DNA of 64,000 nt from an uncultured Bacilli bacterium (GTDB taxonomy: Bacteria > Bacillota_I > Bacilli_A > RF39 > UBA660), in contig CAJUBJ010000005.1 of the NCBI GenBank assembly GCA_910584655.1, positions 1 through 64,000 of the forward strand, given 5' to 3'. The translations under genes and the position numbers were made by a program. A model generated the notes under the pieces. That model was not told the DNA's origin and did no database searches. It worked only from the letters and a program-made list of their open reading frames with translations. Shown here in pieces: positions 53,507 through 61,656 of the stretch; the first letter of the stretch is position 1, and every line of letters begins with the position of its first letter.

Positions 53507-54154
53507 ATGAAAAAGAAATTCATAGCTTTATTACTGATGATTCTATTTATACCATATTTTTGCTATTCTAAAGAGAATAGATTAATGTTTAGAGATAGTG
53601 GTAATAGATTATTTTATCAATCGAATCTATTTAATGAAAATATCTTTATGCACCATACAGATATGGTTCCAGGAAGTTCATACACAGATACTTTAGTAAT
53701 CGAAAACAAAACTAAAACAAATTATAAATTATATCTTAAAGTAATAGAACAAGATTTAAGTAATTTAGCTAATGAATTATTAGATAATATAAAAATGACA
53801 ATATATTTAGATGGTAAACTTATATATGAAGGCTATGCTAAAGGATTAGACTATAATAGTAAAGGAATTAATCTTCAAAATGCTATATATATCGGCGAAT
53901 ATAAATATGATACAAGTAGCATTCTAGAAGTAAAAACAAAATTAATTCCAGAATATTCAAATACAGAAAATAATGAATTTTCTTACGTTAATTGGGAATT
54001 TATTGCCAATTATGAAAATGACTTAATAGTAATAAATCCTGATACTGGTGATAAAATAGAGGTAGTAATTAAAATGTTATCAACTATTTTAATTACCATA
54101 GTTATATTACTAATAGTTATAAAATTAAAATTAAAAAATATAGAAGATATTTAG
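53507..54154 (+). CDS. Exported protein with NPDTGD sorting-like tail
   Basis: 215 residues. A signal peptide (about 1-20), a beta-rich domain with PGSSYTDTLVIENKTKTNYKLYL (similar in plan to TasA-type domains), then NPDTGD, a hydrophobic helix (about 185-205) and a Lys-rich end. This is a probable cell-wall or membrane anchor, perhaps the base of the fibre. GAAAGGAGTTTACC precedes the ATG. It is the last gene of the locus. Confidence 0.7.
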   Translation: MKKKFIALLLMILFIPYFCYSKENRLMFRDSGNRLFYQSNLFNENIFMHHTDMVPGSSYTDTLVIENKTKTNYKLYLKVIEQDLSNLANELLDNIKMTIYLDGKLIYEGYAKGLDYNSKGINLQNAIYIGEYKYDTSSILEVKTKLIPEYSNTENNEFSYVNWEFIANYENDLIVINPDTGDKIEVVIKMLSTILITIVILLIVIKLKLKNIEDI

Positions 54155-54176
54155 TTTATTTACTAAATATTTTTTC
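54146..54176 (+). terminator. Terminator of the surface-fibre locus
   Basis: ATATTTAGT (54146-54154) and ACTAAATAT (54161-54169), 9-bp stem and T run. The left arm contains the stop codon. Confidence 0.8.
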
Positions 54177-54237
54177 TTTTTTTCATACTTTTTATATTTA
54201 ATCATATATTTAAATTGAAAGAGAGGAAATAAATATT

Positions 54238-54498
54238 ATGGAAATATTAAAAGTATCCAGTAAATCAAACCCTAGTAAAGTAGCGGGAGCAATTGCTAAT
54301 ATTTTTAGAGAAAAAGGTGGCGTAGAACTTCAAACAGTTGGAGCAGGAGCTCTTAATCAAGCGATAAAAGCCATTTCAATTGCTCGTGGATATATTTCAC
54401 CTAGTGGAATTAATTTGGTTTGTATACCAGCATTTACTGATATTGAAATAGATGGCAAAGAAAAAACTGCGATAAAACTTATTATAGAGGCTAAATAG
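54238..54498 (+). CDS. spoVS: SpoVS family protein
   Basis: 86 residues, full length and highly conserved: MEILKVSSKSNPSKVAG, then ARGYISPSGINLVCIPAF. SpoVS is an Alba-fold, nucleic-acid-binding-type protein needed in late sporulation in Bacillus, but it also occurs in non-sporulating bacteria. No other sporulation gene is in the window. AGAGAGGAAAT precedes the ATG. Confidence 0.95.
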   Translation: MEILKVSSKSNPSKVAGAIANIFREKGGVELQTVGAGALNQAIKAISIARGYISPSGINLVCIPAFTDIEIDGKEKTAIKLIIEAK

Positions 54499-54512
54499 GT
54501 CTCTTTTTTTTA
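54486..54512 (+). terminator. Terminator overlapping the spoVS stop
   Basis: AGAGGC (54486-54491) and GTCTCT (54499-54504) with one wobble, then a long T run. Confidence 0.65.
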
Positions 54513-54552
54513 TTTTTAAGACATGTTATAATAAATAATAATAGGTGATAAT

Positions 54553-55287
54553 ATGAAAGAACTAGAAAAAAATATTATAAAATTAGAAAAATCTTTATAT
54601 CATAATAATCAAGAAATAACAGATTTTAATAAAATAGATGTTCAAAAAAATCTCTTTTCATTAATAAGAGAATGTATTAAAGAAAAAAATTATATTGTTA
54701 ATGTAGGAAGCTACGAATTTAACATAAATCCATCTAATTTATCAGTAAAATATGAAAATGACGAAACAGTTGTTGAAATATCTAGTGAGGACGTTTATTA
54801 TGAAACAACACGAGAAACAGAGGCTAGATTCTTTGTTATTGCAGATGAAGACAAAGAAATATATCCAAGTGATTCAAAAGTAATAAAAGTAACAGGAATA
54901 GTAACAAATATTGATGGAATGTGTGATGAACATTATCAATTTGAACTATTTAATGATGACAATAATATAAAAAATTATTTATCATTAATTGATGGTGCAG
55001 AATATCAAGCTAAAGATATTGAAACCAATAGTTCTGTTATAATAAGAAAAGAAATATTTATATCAAATCCAAGAACAGATGTAACAAACTTCTTTTCTAA
55101 TTCAAATATTATTCCAGTAACATATAATTTATATGAAGATAACTATGTAAAAAATATTGTAGAAAAAGAATATATTCCAAATAATTATAGTCTTTTAATA
55201 CCTACATTAGATAAAGAAAAAAGCAATGTAAGCTTCTTATATAATTCCATAGTTGACTATTATACAGAATACTTAAATAAGAACTAA
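54553..55287 (+). CDS. Hypothetical protein
   Basis: 244 residues, acidic and soluble, with no recognised domain. It has an extended -10 (TGT plus TATAAT, 54524-54532) and AGGTGATAAT directly before the ATG, and a terminator after it, so it is a single-gene unit between spoVS and pta. Confidence 0.65.
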   Translation: MKELEKNIIKLEKSLYHNNQEITDFNKIDVQKNLFSLIRECIKEKNYIVNVGSYEFNINPSNLSVKYENDETVVEISSEDVYYETTRETEARFFVIADEDKEIYPSDSKVIKVTGIVTNIDGMCDEHYQFELFNDDNNIKNYLSLIDGAEYQAKDIETNSSVIIRKEIFISNPRTDVTNFFSNSNIIPVTYNLYEDNYVKNIVEKEYIPNNYSLLIPTLDKEKSNVSFLYNSIVDYYTEYLNKN

Positions 55288-55312
55288 AAAAGTGTAAACT
55301 GCACTTTTTTTT
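55286..55312 (+). terminator. Terminator after the hypothetical gene
   Basis: AAAAAAGTG (55286-55294) and CACTTTTTT (55302-55310), 9-bp stem and T run. Confidence 0.8.
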
Positions 55313-55356
55313 ATATCTAAAAAATAATATAATATTTTAGGAAAGAAGGTAATAAA

Positions 55357-56355
55357 ATGAATTTTATAGATCAAATTAAAGAAAGAGCCAAAAAAAATAT
55401 CAAAACAATAATTCTCCCTGAAACAATGGATAAGAGAGTATTAAAAGCTGCAAGTATTTGTAATGAAGAAAATATTGCTAAAATAGTTTTAATTGGTAAA
55501 GAGGAAGAAATTAATAAATTAGCTGAAGAAGATAACATTAATTTATCAGGTATTGAAATTATTAACCCATTCACTAGCGAAAAAACAAATGAACTTGTTA
55601 ATAAATTTTATGAATTAAGAAAATCTAAAGGTATTTCTATTGAAGAAGCTAAAGATATATTATTAAGCGACTATATGTATTATGCATGTATGTTAGTAAA
55701 TGAAGGTTTAGCAGACGGTATAGTGTCAGGAGCATGTCACTCAACAGCTAACACATTACGTCCAGCTCTACAAATCGTTAAAACAGCTGAAGATGCTAAG
55801 CTAGTATCGGCATTCTTCTTAATGGTTGTTCCAAATTGTGAATATGGTTATAATGGCACTTTTGTTTTTGGTGACTCAGGATTAGAACAAAATCCAACAC
55901 CAGAGCGTCTAGCTGCTATTGCTGCATCATCTTCCGCTTCTTTTGAACTATTAACAGGGGAAAAAGCAGTTACTGCATTACTTTCACATTCAACTAAAGG
56001 TAGTGCTAAACATGCTGATGTTGACAAAGTTTTAGAGGCTGTAGATATTGCCAAAAAAGAATATCCTCAATATAACATTGATGGTGAATTACAATTAGAT
56101 GCCGCTATTGTACCTGAAATAGCTGCTTCAAAAGCTCCAGATTCTAAAGTAGCAGGTCACGCTAATGTATTAATTTTTCCAGATTTAGATGCTGGTAATA
56201 TTGGATATAAATTAGTTCAAAGACTAGCTAAAGCAGAAGCATATGGCCCAATAACTCAAGGTATAAGAAAACCAGTAAATGACTTGTCTAGGGGATGCAG
56301 TACAGAAGATATAGTAGGAGTAGTTGCTATAACTTCAGTCCAAGCCAACAAATAA
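55357..56355 (+). CDS. pta: Phosphate acetyltransferase
   Basis: Converts acetyl-CoA and phosphate to acetyl phosphate, feeding acetate kinase for ATP. It has 332 residues, the short single-domain form. The family motifs GACHSTANTLRPALQ, LLSHSTKGSAKHADVDKV and ARGC-like LSRGCSTEDIV are present. AAAGAAGG precedes the ATG. No ackA gene is next to it. Confidence 0.95.
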   Translation: MNFIDQIKERAKKNIKTIILPETMDKRVLKAASICNEENIAKIVLIGKEEEINKLAEEDNINLSGIEIINPFTSEKTNELVNKFYELRKSKGISIEEAKDILLSDYMYYACMLVNEGLADGIVSGACHSTANTLRPALQIVKTAEDAKLVSAFFLMVVPNCEYGYNGTFVFGDSGLEQNPTPERLAAIAASSSASFELLTGEKAVTALLSHSTKGSAKHADVDKVLEAVDIAKKEYPQYNIDGELQLDAAIVPEIAASKAPDSKVAGHANVLIFPDLDAGNIGYKLVQRLAKAEAYGPITQGIRKPVNDLSRGCSTEDIVGVVAITSVQANK

Positions 56356-56366
56356 TGATTGCAAAC

Positions 56367-56394
56367 AAAAAAGTGTTTTTCTAAACACTTTTTT
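56367..56394. terminator. Bidirectional terminator between pta and a minus-strand gene
   Basis: AAAAAAGTGTTT (56367-56378) and AAACACTTTTTT (56383-56394), a perfect 12-bp stem with a TTCT loop, A/T-flanked on both sides. Confidence 0.82.
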
Positions 56395-57715
56395 AACTGA
56401 TTAAATATAAAGTAACAGCTGTTAAAATAATCGCAACTCCAACAATAAAAGCAATAACTTGAATAGTGCTAATAAATCCAGTATTATTTCCAGATTCTCT
56501 AACTAATTCTAACTTTTTTACATTTTCCTGTGCTTTTTCTAAGTCAACAGTTCCATTTGCAAGGGATTTCTTTTCTTCCAATTCTTTATTTTTATTTATT
56601 GCTTCTTGTTGTTTATCATTTATTTCTTTAACTGCATCACCATATTCTAATTCATACACATAACTTCTAAATCTATTTAACATATTACGTAACTCTTGAA
56701 CTAAATAGTCTTCATAAAGAATTAAATCTCCTAAATAAGCATAATAAAGATTAACATTTCTTCTTTGTTCTTCACTTAAAGATACATCAGAATTTAAAAG
56801 TCTATAAAATTCATCATCAGGGATTAATTTAGCCACTATATGCTCTGCATTATCTCTCTCAAACTTTTGTGTACTCAAATCATTATTAACACTACTTTCA
56901 AATCCAATATTTTCTTGTGTCTCTCCAACTACATTAATGTCAGTACCAGTAATATTCTGACTATGATTTTCTACTACTAAATCTCCAAATTCATTCTTAT
57001 CAAATGTTACAATACGATGCCCACTATCTATTGAATGATCAGCAATTATTGCAATATCATGTTCTTGATTTCCCATAACAGAATGCATTTTATCATCTTT
57101 ATAATCTTCATTAATATTACGCATCTTATTAGAAAAATCTTCAGAAGTAGTAGATTTAGCCATTAAACTTTCAGCTTGTTCAAGTTCAATACTATGTAAT
57201 TTTCTATTAATTTCACTACATAATTCATCTGGAGTAATATTTCTTCCTGGATTTTGAAATTTTAAAATATCATAAATTGCAAAAATATTAACATTTCTAT
57301 CATTCTCAAATAAATGGTCTCTTCCCATGCTATCAACAATATTAATAAATTCAGCATGTCCATTTTGATTAGTTCTACTAACAACACTAATATTGCTCAT
57401 TAAAGGATTTTCTTGTTTTATAATTTCTATCTTATCACTTAATAAATCATTTTTCTTATTTTCCATACCTCTTGAAGATAACATTACAGCGTGTAATCTA
57501 ATAATTCTAAATATATCTTCTGAAGAAAAAACACTTAATGAAGCTGCAAATTGATTATCATCACTCATTAAATCATTAATATTAAATTTACTAATATCAA
57601 CACTCTCACCATTATAAACTAAACTATTTCCATCTAAACTTAAATCTTTAAAACTCTCAGGATATTGTTCGTATAAATTAGCTAAAGTATTTCTATTTAT
57701 TTCTATGATTTCCAT
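56393..57715 (-). CDS. Hypothetical C-tail-anchored protein
   Basis: 440 residues. A soluble N-terminal part of about 300 residues, a coiled-coil segment (about 355-410), and a single membrane helix at the very C-terminus (about 418-438), so the bulk should be cytoplasmic. ATAGGGTGATGAT precedes the ATG. The domain is not recognised. Confidence 0.68.
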   Translation of the reverse strand: MEIIEINRNTLANLYEQYPESFKDLSLDGNSLVYNGESVDISKFNINDLMSDDNQFAASLSVFSSEDIFRIIRLHAVMLSSRGMENKKNDLLSDKIEIIKQENPLMSNISVVSRTNQNGHAEFINIVDSMGRDHLFENDRNVNIFAIYDILKFQNPGRNITPDELCSEINRKLHSIELEQAESLMAKSTTSEDFSNKMRNINEDYKDDKMHSVMGNQEHDIAIIADHSIDSGHRIVTFDKNEFGDLVVENHSQNITGTDINVVGETQENIGFESSVNNDLSTQKFERDNAEHIVAKLIPDDEFYRLLNSDVSLSEEQRRNVNLYYAYLGDLILYEDYLVQELRNMLNRFRSYVYELEYGDAVKEINDKQQEAINKNKELEEKKSLANGTVDLEKAQENVKKLELVRESGNNTGFISTIQVIAFIVGVAIILTAVTLYLIS

Positions 57716-57798
57716 ATCATCACCCTATAATAATAGTATCAAATAATTTCCATATTTTCAAACAATTATAAATGATGTATAATAGGTGCGTGATGATT

Positions 57799-59094
57799 AT
57801 GAAAAAAGAACTTAATGAACAATTTATTATAGATTTATCAAAAAAGAAGAATGAACCAGCTTGGATGTTAGAATTTAGATTAAAATCTTACGCTAAATTT
57901 AAAGAATTAGATAATCCAACATTTGGTCCTAAATTAGAATTAGATTTCGATAATATAACTTATTATAAAGGTACTGAGGAAAAAATAACTAATGATTGGA
58001 AAAAAGTTAATTGCAGTATTCGTAATAGTTTTGATGAATTAGGAGTTATAGATGCTGAAAAAAAATATTTAGGTGGTGTTACTAATCAATATGAAAGTGA
58101 AGTAGTATATCACAATCAAACTATTACTGATGAGGGAATTATCTTTACGTCTACAGATGATGCCTTACAAAAATATCCAGAACTATTTAAACAATATTTT
58201 AATCATTTAGTTAATTATGCTGAAAATAAATATACTGCCTTAAATGGAGCTGTATGGAGTGGTGGATCATTTATTTATATTCCTAAAGGGGTAAAAGTTG
58301 ATCGCCCTTTACAAAGTTATTTTCGTATTGAAACAGAATCACTTGGACAGTTTGAAAGAACTATTATCATTGTTGATGAGGGAGCAGATTTAAGTTATAT
58401 TGAGGGCTGTACAGCAAAAGAATATAGTGTTACATCTCTACATGCTGGTGTTGTAGAAATTTTTATCAAGAAAAATGCTCACTGTCGCTACTCAACTATT
58501 CAAAATTGGTCAACTGATGTCTATAACTTAGTTACTAAACGTGCTATAGTTGATGATTATGGTTTAATGGAATGGGTTGATGGTAACATTGGTAGCAAAA
58601 TAACAATGAAATATCCTTCATGTATCTTAAAAGGAGAAGGAGCAACTGGAAATTCAATCTCTATAGCTTATGCCAAAGAGGGCCAAGAACTTGATGCAGG
58701 AGCAAAAATGATTCACTTAGGTCCAAACACTAAGAGTAACATAGTAAGTAAATCAATTGCTGAAAAGGGTGGTGTAAGCAATTATCGTGGACTAACAAAA
58801 ATCAGTAAGAACGCTATTAATAGTAAAGCAAGTATAAAATGCGATACAATTTTATTAGATGATATTTCAAGAAGTGATACTTTTCCTACAAACATTTTAG
58901 GAAATAATAGTAGTGTTTTAGAACATGAAGCAACTATTTCTAAAGTATCAGCTGAAAAAATGTTTTATTTAACGAGTAAAGGTTTAAGTGAAGATATGGC
59001 TAAAGAATTACTTATTATGGGTTTCATAAGTGATTTCAAAAAAGAACTTCCTATGGAATATGCTGTAGAATTAAATCGTTTACTAAAAGAATAA
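57799..59094 (+). CDS. sufB: Fe-S cluster assembly protein SufB
   Basis: 431 residues, normally part of the SufBC2D scaffold. Family features include WSGGSFIYIPKGVKV, IEGCTAKEYSV and EHEATISKVS. I placed the start at ATG 57799 (AGGTG 10 nt before); ATG 57793 is equally possible. No sufC, sufD, sufS or sufU lies beside it, which is unusual, since suf genes normally form one operon. Confidence 0.93.
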   Translation: MKKELNEQFIIDLSKKKNEPAWMLEFRLKSYAKFKELDNPTFGPKLELDFDNITYYKGTEEKITNDWKKVNCSIRNSFDELGVIDAEKKYLGGVTNQYESEVVYHNQTITDEGIIFTSTDDALQKYPELFKQYFNHLVNYAENKYTALNGAVWSGGSFIYIPKGVKVDRPLQSYFRIETESLGQFERTIIIVDEGADLSYIEGCTAKEYSVTSLHAGVVEIFIKKNAHCRYSTIQNWSTDVYNLVTKRAIVDDYGLMEWVDGNIGSKITMKYPSCILKGEGATGNSISIAYAKEGQELDAGAKMIHLGPNTKSNIVSKSIAEKGGVSNYRGLTKISKNAINSKASIKCDTILLDDISRSDTFPTNILGNNSSVLEHEATISKVSAEKMFYLTSKGLSEDMAKELLIMGFISDFKKELPMEYAVELNRLLKE

Positions 59095-59114
59095 AAAATA
59101 CCCAAAAAAATTGA

Positions 59115-59152
59115 AAAGGGCTATAAAATGAATTTTTATAGCTCTTTTTTTA
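59115..59152 (+). terminator. Terminator after sufB
   Basis: A 14-bp stem with one G-T pair (59115-59128 with 59134-59147), 5-nt loop, then T run. Confidence 0.78.
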
Positions 59153-59227
59153 TTAAAAAAAATTTTACCTCTTAGTCAAACAAATTTTTTACCTTCAAAA
59201 TCTTCATAAAAAAAGAAAAATACTGAT

Positions 59228-59256
59228 TTGAATTATATTTGAAGTGTTGCTAATAT
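59228..59256 (+). promoter_or_regulatory. Promoter of ssb
   Basis: TTGAAT (59228-59233), 17-nt spacer, TAATAT (59251-59256), 25 nt before the ATG. Confidence 0.5.
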
Positions 59257-59280
59257 CTATTTCGAAAGGAGGAAAAGTAA

Positions 59281-59628
59281 ATGCTTAATCAAGTAGTTTT
59301 AGTTGGACGTCTAACTGATGATCTAGAAATAACAGAAACAGATAACGGAAAAAAAGTTACAACTATGATTCTTGCAGTTCAACGTTCATTTAAAAATAGT
59401 GAGGGAATTTATGAAGCAGATTTCATAAAATGTACATTATGGAATGCCATTGCATCAAGTACTAGTGAATATTGTAAAAAAGGAGATATTATTGGATTAA
59501 AAGGACGAATACAAGTTACAAACTATACAGATAATGATGGAGCTAAAAAATATTCTACTGAAGTAATTGCTGAAAAAGTAACATTTTTATCATCCAAACC
59601 ACTCGACGAAGAAAAAAGTGATAATTAA
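59281..59628 (+). CDS. ssb: Single-stranded DNA-binding protein
   Basis: 115 residues: one OB-fold (LNQVVLVGRLTDDLE through GLKGRIQVTNY) and a short tail. The tail ends KPLDEEKSDN and lacks the acidic DDDIPF-type C-terminal peptide that binds partner proteins, so it may be an accessory SSB, not the main replicative one. AAAGGAGGAAAA precedes the ATG. It is not next to rpsF/rpsR, the usual place of the main ssb. Confidence 0.9.
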   Translation: MLNQVVLVGRLTDDLEITETDNGKKVTTMILAVQRSFKNSEGIYEADFIKCTLWNAIASSTSEYCKKGDIIGLKGRIQVTNYTDNDGAKKYSTEVIAEKVTFLSSKPLDEEKSDN

Positions 59629-59632
59629 ATAA

Positions 59633-59664
59633 AAAAGAATTAAAAATATCTTTAATTCTTTTAA
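59633..59664. terminator. Bidirectional terminator
   Basis: AAAAGAATTAAA (59633-59644) and TTTAATTCTTTT (59651-59662), 12-bp stem between ssb and a convergent gene. Confidence 0.7.
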
Positions 59665-60662
59665 CTATTAGTTTTAAAAGTTAGTTCATCTAAAATAAAT
59701 GTTGGATTAACTTTTTTTAGTACACCAATTCTATTTTCTTTATATGTATTTCTTCTGTTTGAACATTTCTTTTCGATTTCATCTTGTAGTAAAATAAAAT
59801 GTTTTAGTATTCTATTTCTAATACCTTCTTCTTTAGGAATAGTAATCATACCAAGTTGTGTCATTACAAGAGGTATAACATTAGCTAATCTATCATCATA
59901 ATTTTCACTTTGTATAATAGACTCATTACATGCATCTTCATATAAATCAGAATACATTAAACATAACATATATTGCTTATAAGCTGATTTAGTTCTCTGA
60001 TCAAAACCTAATTTATCTAATTCTCCTAATGGATCAAAATTATCAGTAAAGAATTTCCAAGTATAATTTAAAGCATCAATATCTGGATATGCATTAGATA
60101 TATAGAAGTTGTAAAGATTACATATTACATTTCTTAACAATTCATTTAAAGTAATAACATTTTCTTCAATTCCTAAAGTTTCTAATTTAAGCAATGTACT
60201 TTGATCATTATTTGCAAATATCTTTTTTCTTTTTTCCATATATAAAGTTTCATTAGTTATACAATGAATATAAGCCTCAATTGTTTCTCTACCAAATTCA
60301 TCGTCTTCTTGAAACATTTCTATAATATCATCTATTGTATGTGTTTTAAGATAATCAACCAATTTTTTATTTTTATTATCATAATTGTAAATAAAATATT
60401 TACTAGTTAAAAAACCAACTATATTAGCTAATGGAATATCAAATTCATCACAATTATCTTTTATATACCAATAAACCTCATCTTGTATCATTTCATCATT
60501 AATATCATCAGCATAAAAAGTTATAACTTCTTTATCACTTGCTTCAAGTCCATCAGCATTCATACACAAATTTTCTATTTCTTCTTCAGACATACCATTT
60601 AATGAACATAAATTACAATAAAAATCAACCAATATCTCATTTAAAAAACTTTCAATTTTCAT
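59661..60662 (-). CDS. Hypothetical protein
   Basis: 333 residues, acidic, helical and soluble, with several Cys. GGGTGGTTTATT precedes the ATG. No domain is recognised. It stands alone on the minus strand and is divergent from the 60736 gene. Confidence 0.65.
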   Translation of the reverse strand: MKIESFLNEILVDFYCNLCSLNGMSEEEIENLCMNADGLEASDKEVITFYADDINDEMIQDEVYWYIKDNCDEFDIPLANIVGFLTSKYFIYNYDNKNKKLVDYLKTHTIDDIIEMFQEDDEFGRETIEAYIHCITNETLYMEKRKKIFANNDQSTLLKLETLGIEENVITLNELLRNVICNLYNFYISNAYPDIDALNYTWKFFTDNFDPLGELDKLGFDQRTKSAYKQYMLCLMYSDLYEDACNESIIQSENYDDRLANVIPLVMTQLGMITIPKEEGIRNRILKHFILLQDEIEKKCSNRRNTYKENRIGVLKKVNPTFILDELTFKTNS

Positions 60663-60735
60663 AATAAACCACCCGTTAGTAAATTATTATATAAAAAAAC
60701 ATCTATAAAATAAAGTAAAACATATAATTAAATAG

Positions 60736-61521
60736 GTGATTATTATAAAAAAATTTTTTGAGTACATAGGCATTATTGGTATATGTTTATTAAGTTTTTA
60801 TTATACAGAGAAAGTTGCATTATATGTTAAAAACAAAAATCCTATAATGAAATCAATCAAAGATTTAAAAGACACTTTAGATGTTGGATACATTGATAGT
60901 ACAATTATTGACGATATATATATTATTCCTGGTTTAAATGGTCAGGAATTAAATGCTAATAGATCGTTTTCTAATATGCAAGAGAAGAGTGTTTATGACA
61001 AATCTAAATTAGTCTTTAATGAGGTAAGACCAGTTATAAGTATTGAGGATAATAAAGACAAAATTATAATTAGAGGGAATAAAGAAAAGAATAGTGTTTC
61101 ATTGATTTTTGAAAATGTAAATAATCTATCCAAATATCTTCATCAAAATAATTATAAAGTAAATGTTTTAATAAATAGTGAAGATTATGATTTAAACTAT
61201 GAACTAATAAATGATTCAAATAGTGATAAAATATATAATAATATCGAAACATTCCTAACTAAAAACAAGGTTAATAAAAATATATGTTATATAAAAAGCG
61301 ATGAAATACCTAAAAATTGCAAAAATAAATATCTTTTTAAACCTTCTTTAATTATTAATCATTCCAATATTAGTACAGAAAAAAATAAAATATCAAGTGG
61401 TGAAATAATATTAATTAAAGATTCTATAACCTTAACAGAACTAAATATTATATTAAATCAAATAAAATATCAAGATTTAAAAATAGTTCCATTATCAGAA
61501 TTAATATCAGAAAATAATTAA
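60736..61521 (+). CDS. Degenerate polysaccharide-deacetylase-like protein
   Basis: About 258-261 residues. One N-terminal membrane helix (about 8-25), then an outer domain. The end, ISSGEIILIKDS followed by LTELNIILNQIKYQDLKIVPLSELI, has the pattern of NodB/polysaccharide-deacetylase C-termini, but the place of the metal-binding TFDDG motif reads SLIFENVNN, so it is probably inactive. Start: GTG 60736 lies inside the AGGTGAT ribosome site itself, whereas at the normal spacing of this genome the codon is ATA (60745), so a non-standard start or a mutated ATG is likely. Confidence 0.55.
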   Translation: MIIIKKFFEYIGIIGICLLSFYYTEKVALYVKNKNPIMKSIKDLKDTLDVGYIDSTIIDDIYIIPGLNGQELNANRSFSNMQEKSVYDKSKLVFNEVRPVISIEDNKDKIIIRGNKEKNSVSLIFENVNNLSKYLHQNNYKVNVLINSEDYDLNYELINDSNSDKIYNNIETFLTKNKVNKNICYIKSDEIPKNCKNKYLFKPSLIINHSNISTEKNKISSGEIILIKDSITLTELNIILNQIKYQDLKIVPLSELISENN

Positions 61522-61561
61522 TATATTAAACATTCTCTCATTTCTTAATTATCAATAACAA

Positions 61562-61590
61562 TTGAAAAATAATACTATTTCTGTTATAAT
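61562..61590 (+). promoter_or_regulatory. Promoter of the RNase J-like gene
   Basis: TTGAAA (61562-61567), 17-nt spacer, TGT plus TATAAT (61585-61590). Confidence 0.75.
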
Positions 61591-61656
61591 TACCTAGACA
61601 CAAGCCTTTTTTAGAAAAAAATAAAAGAAAATAAATATTAGAAAAGAGATGTTTTT

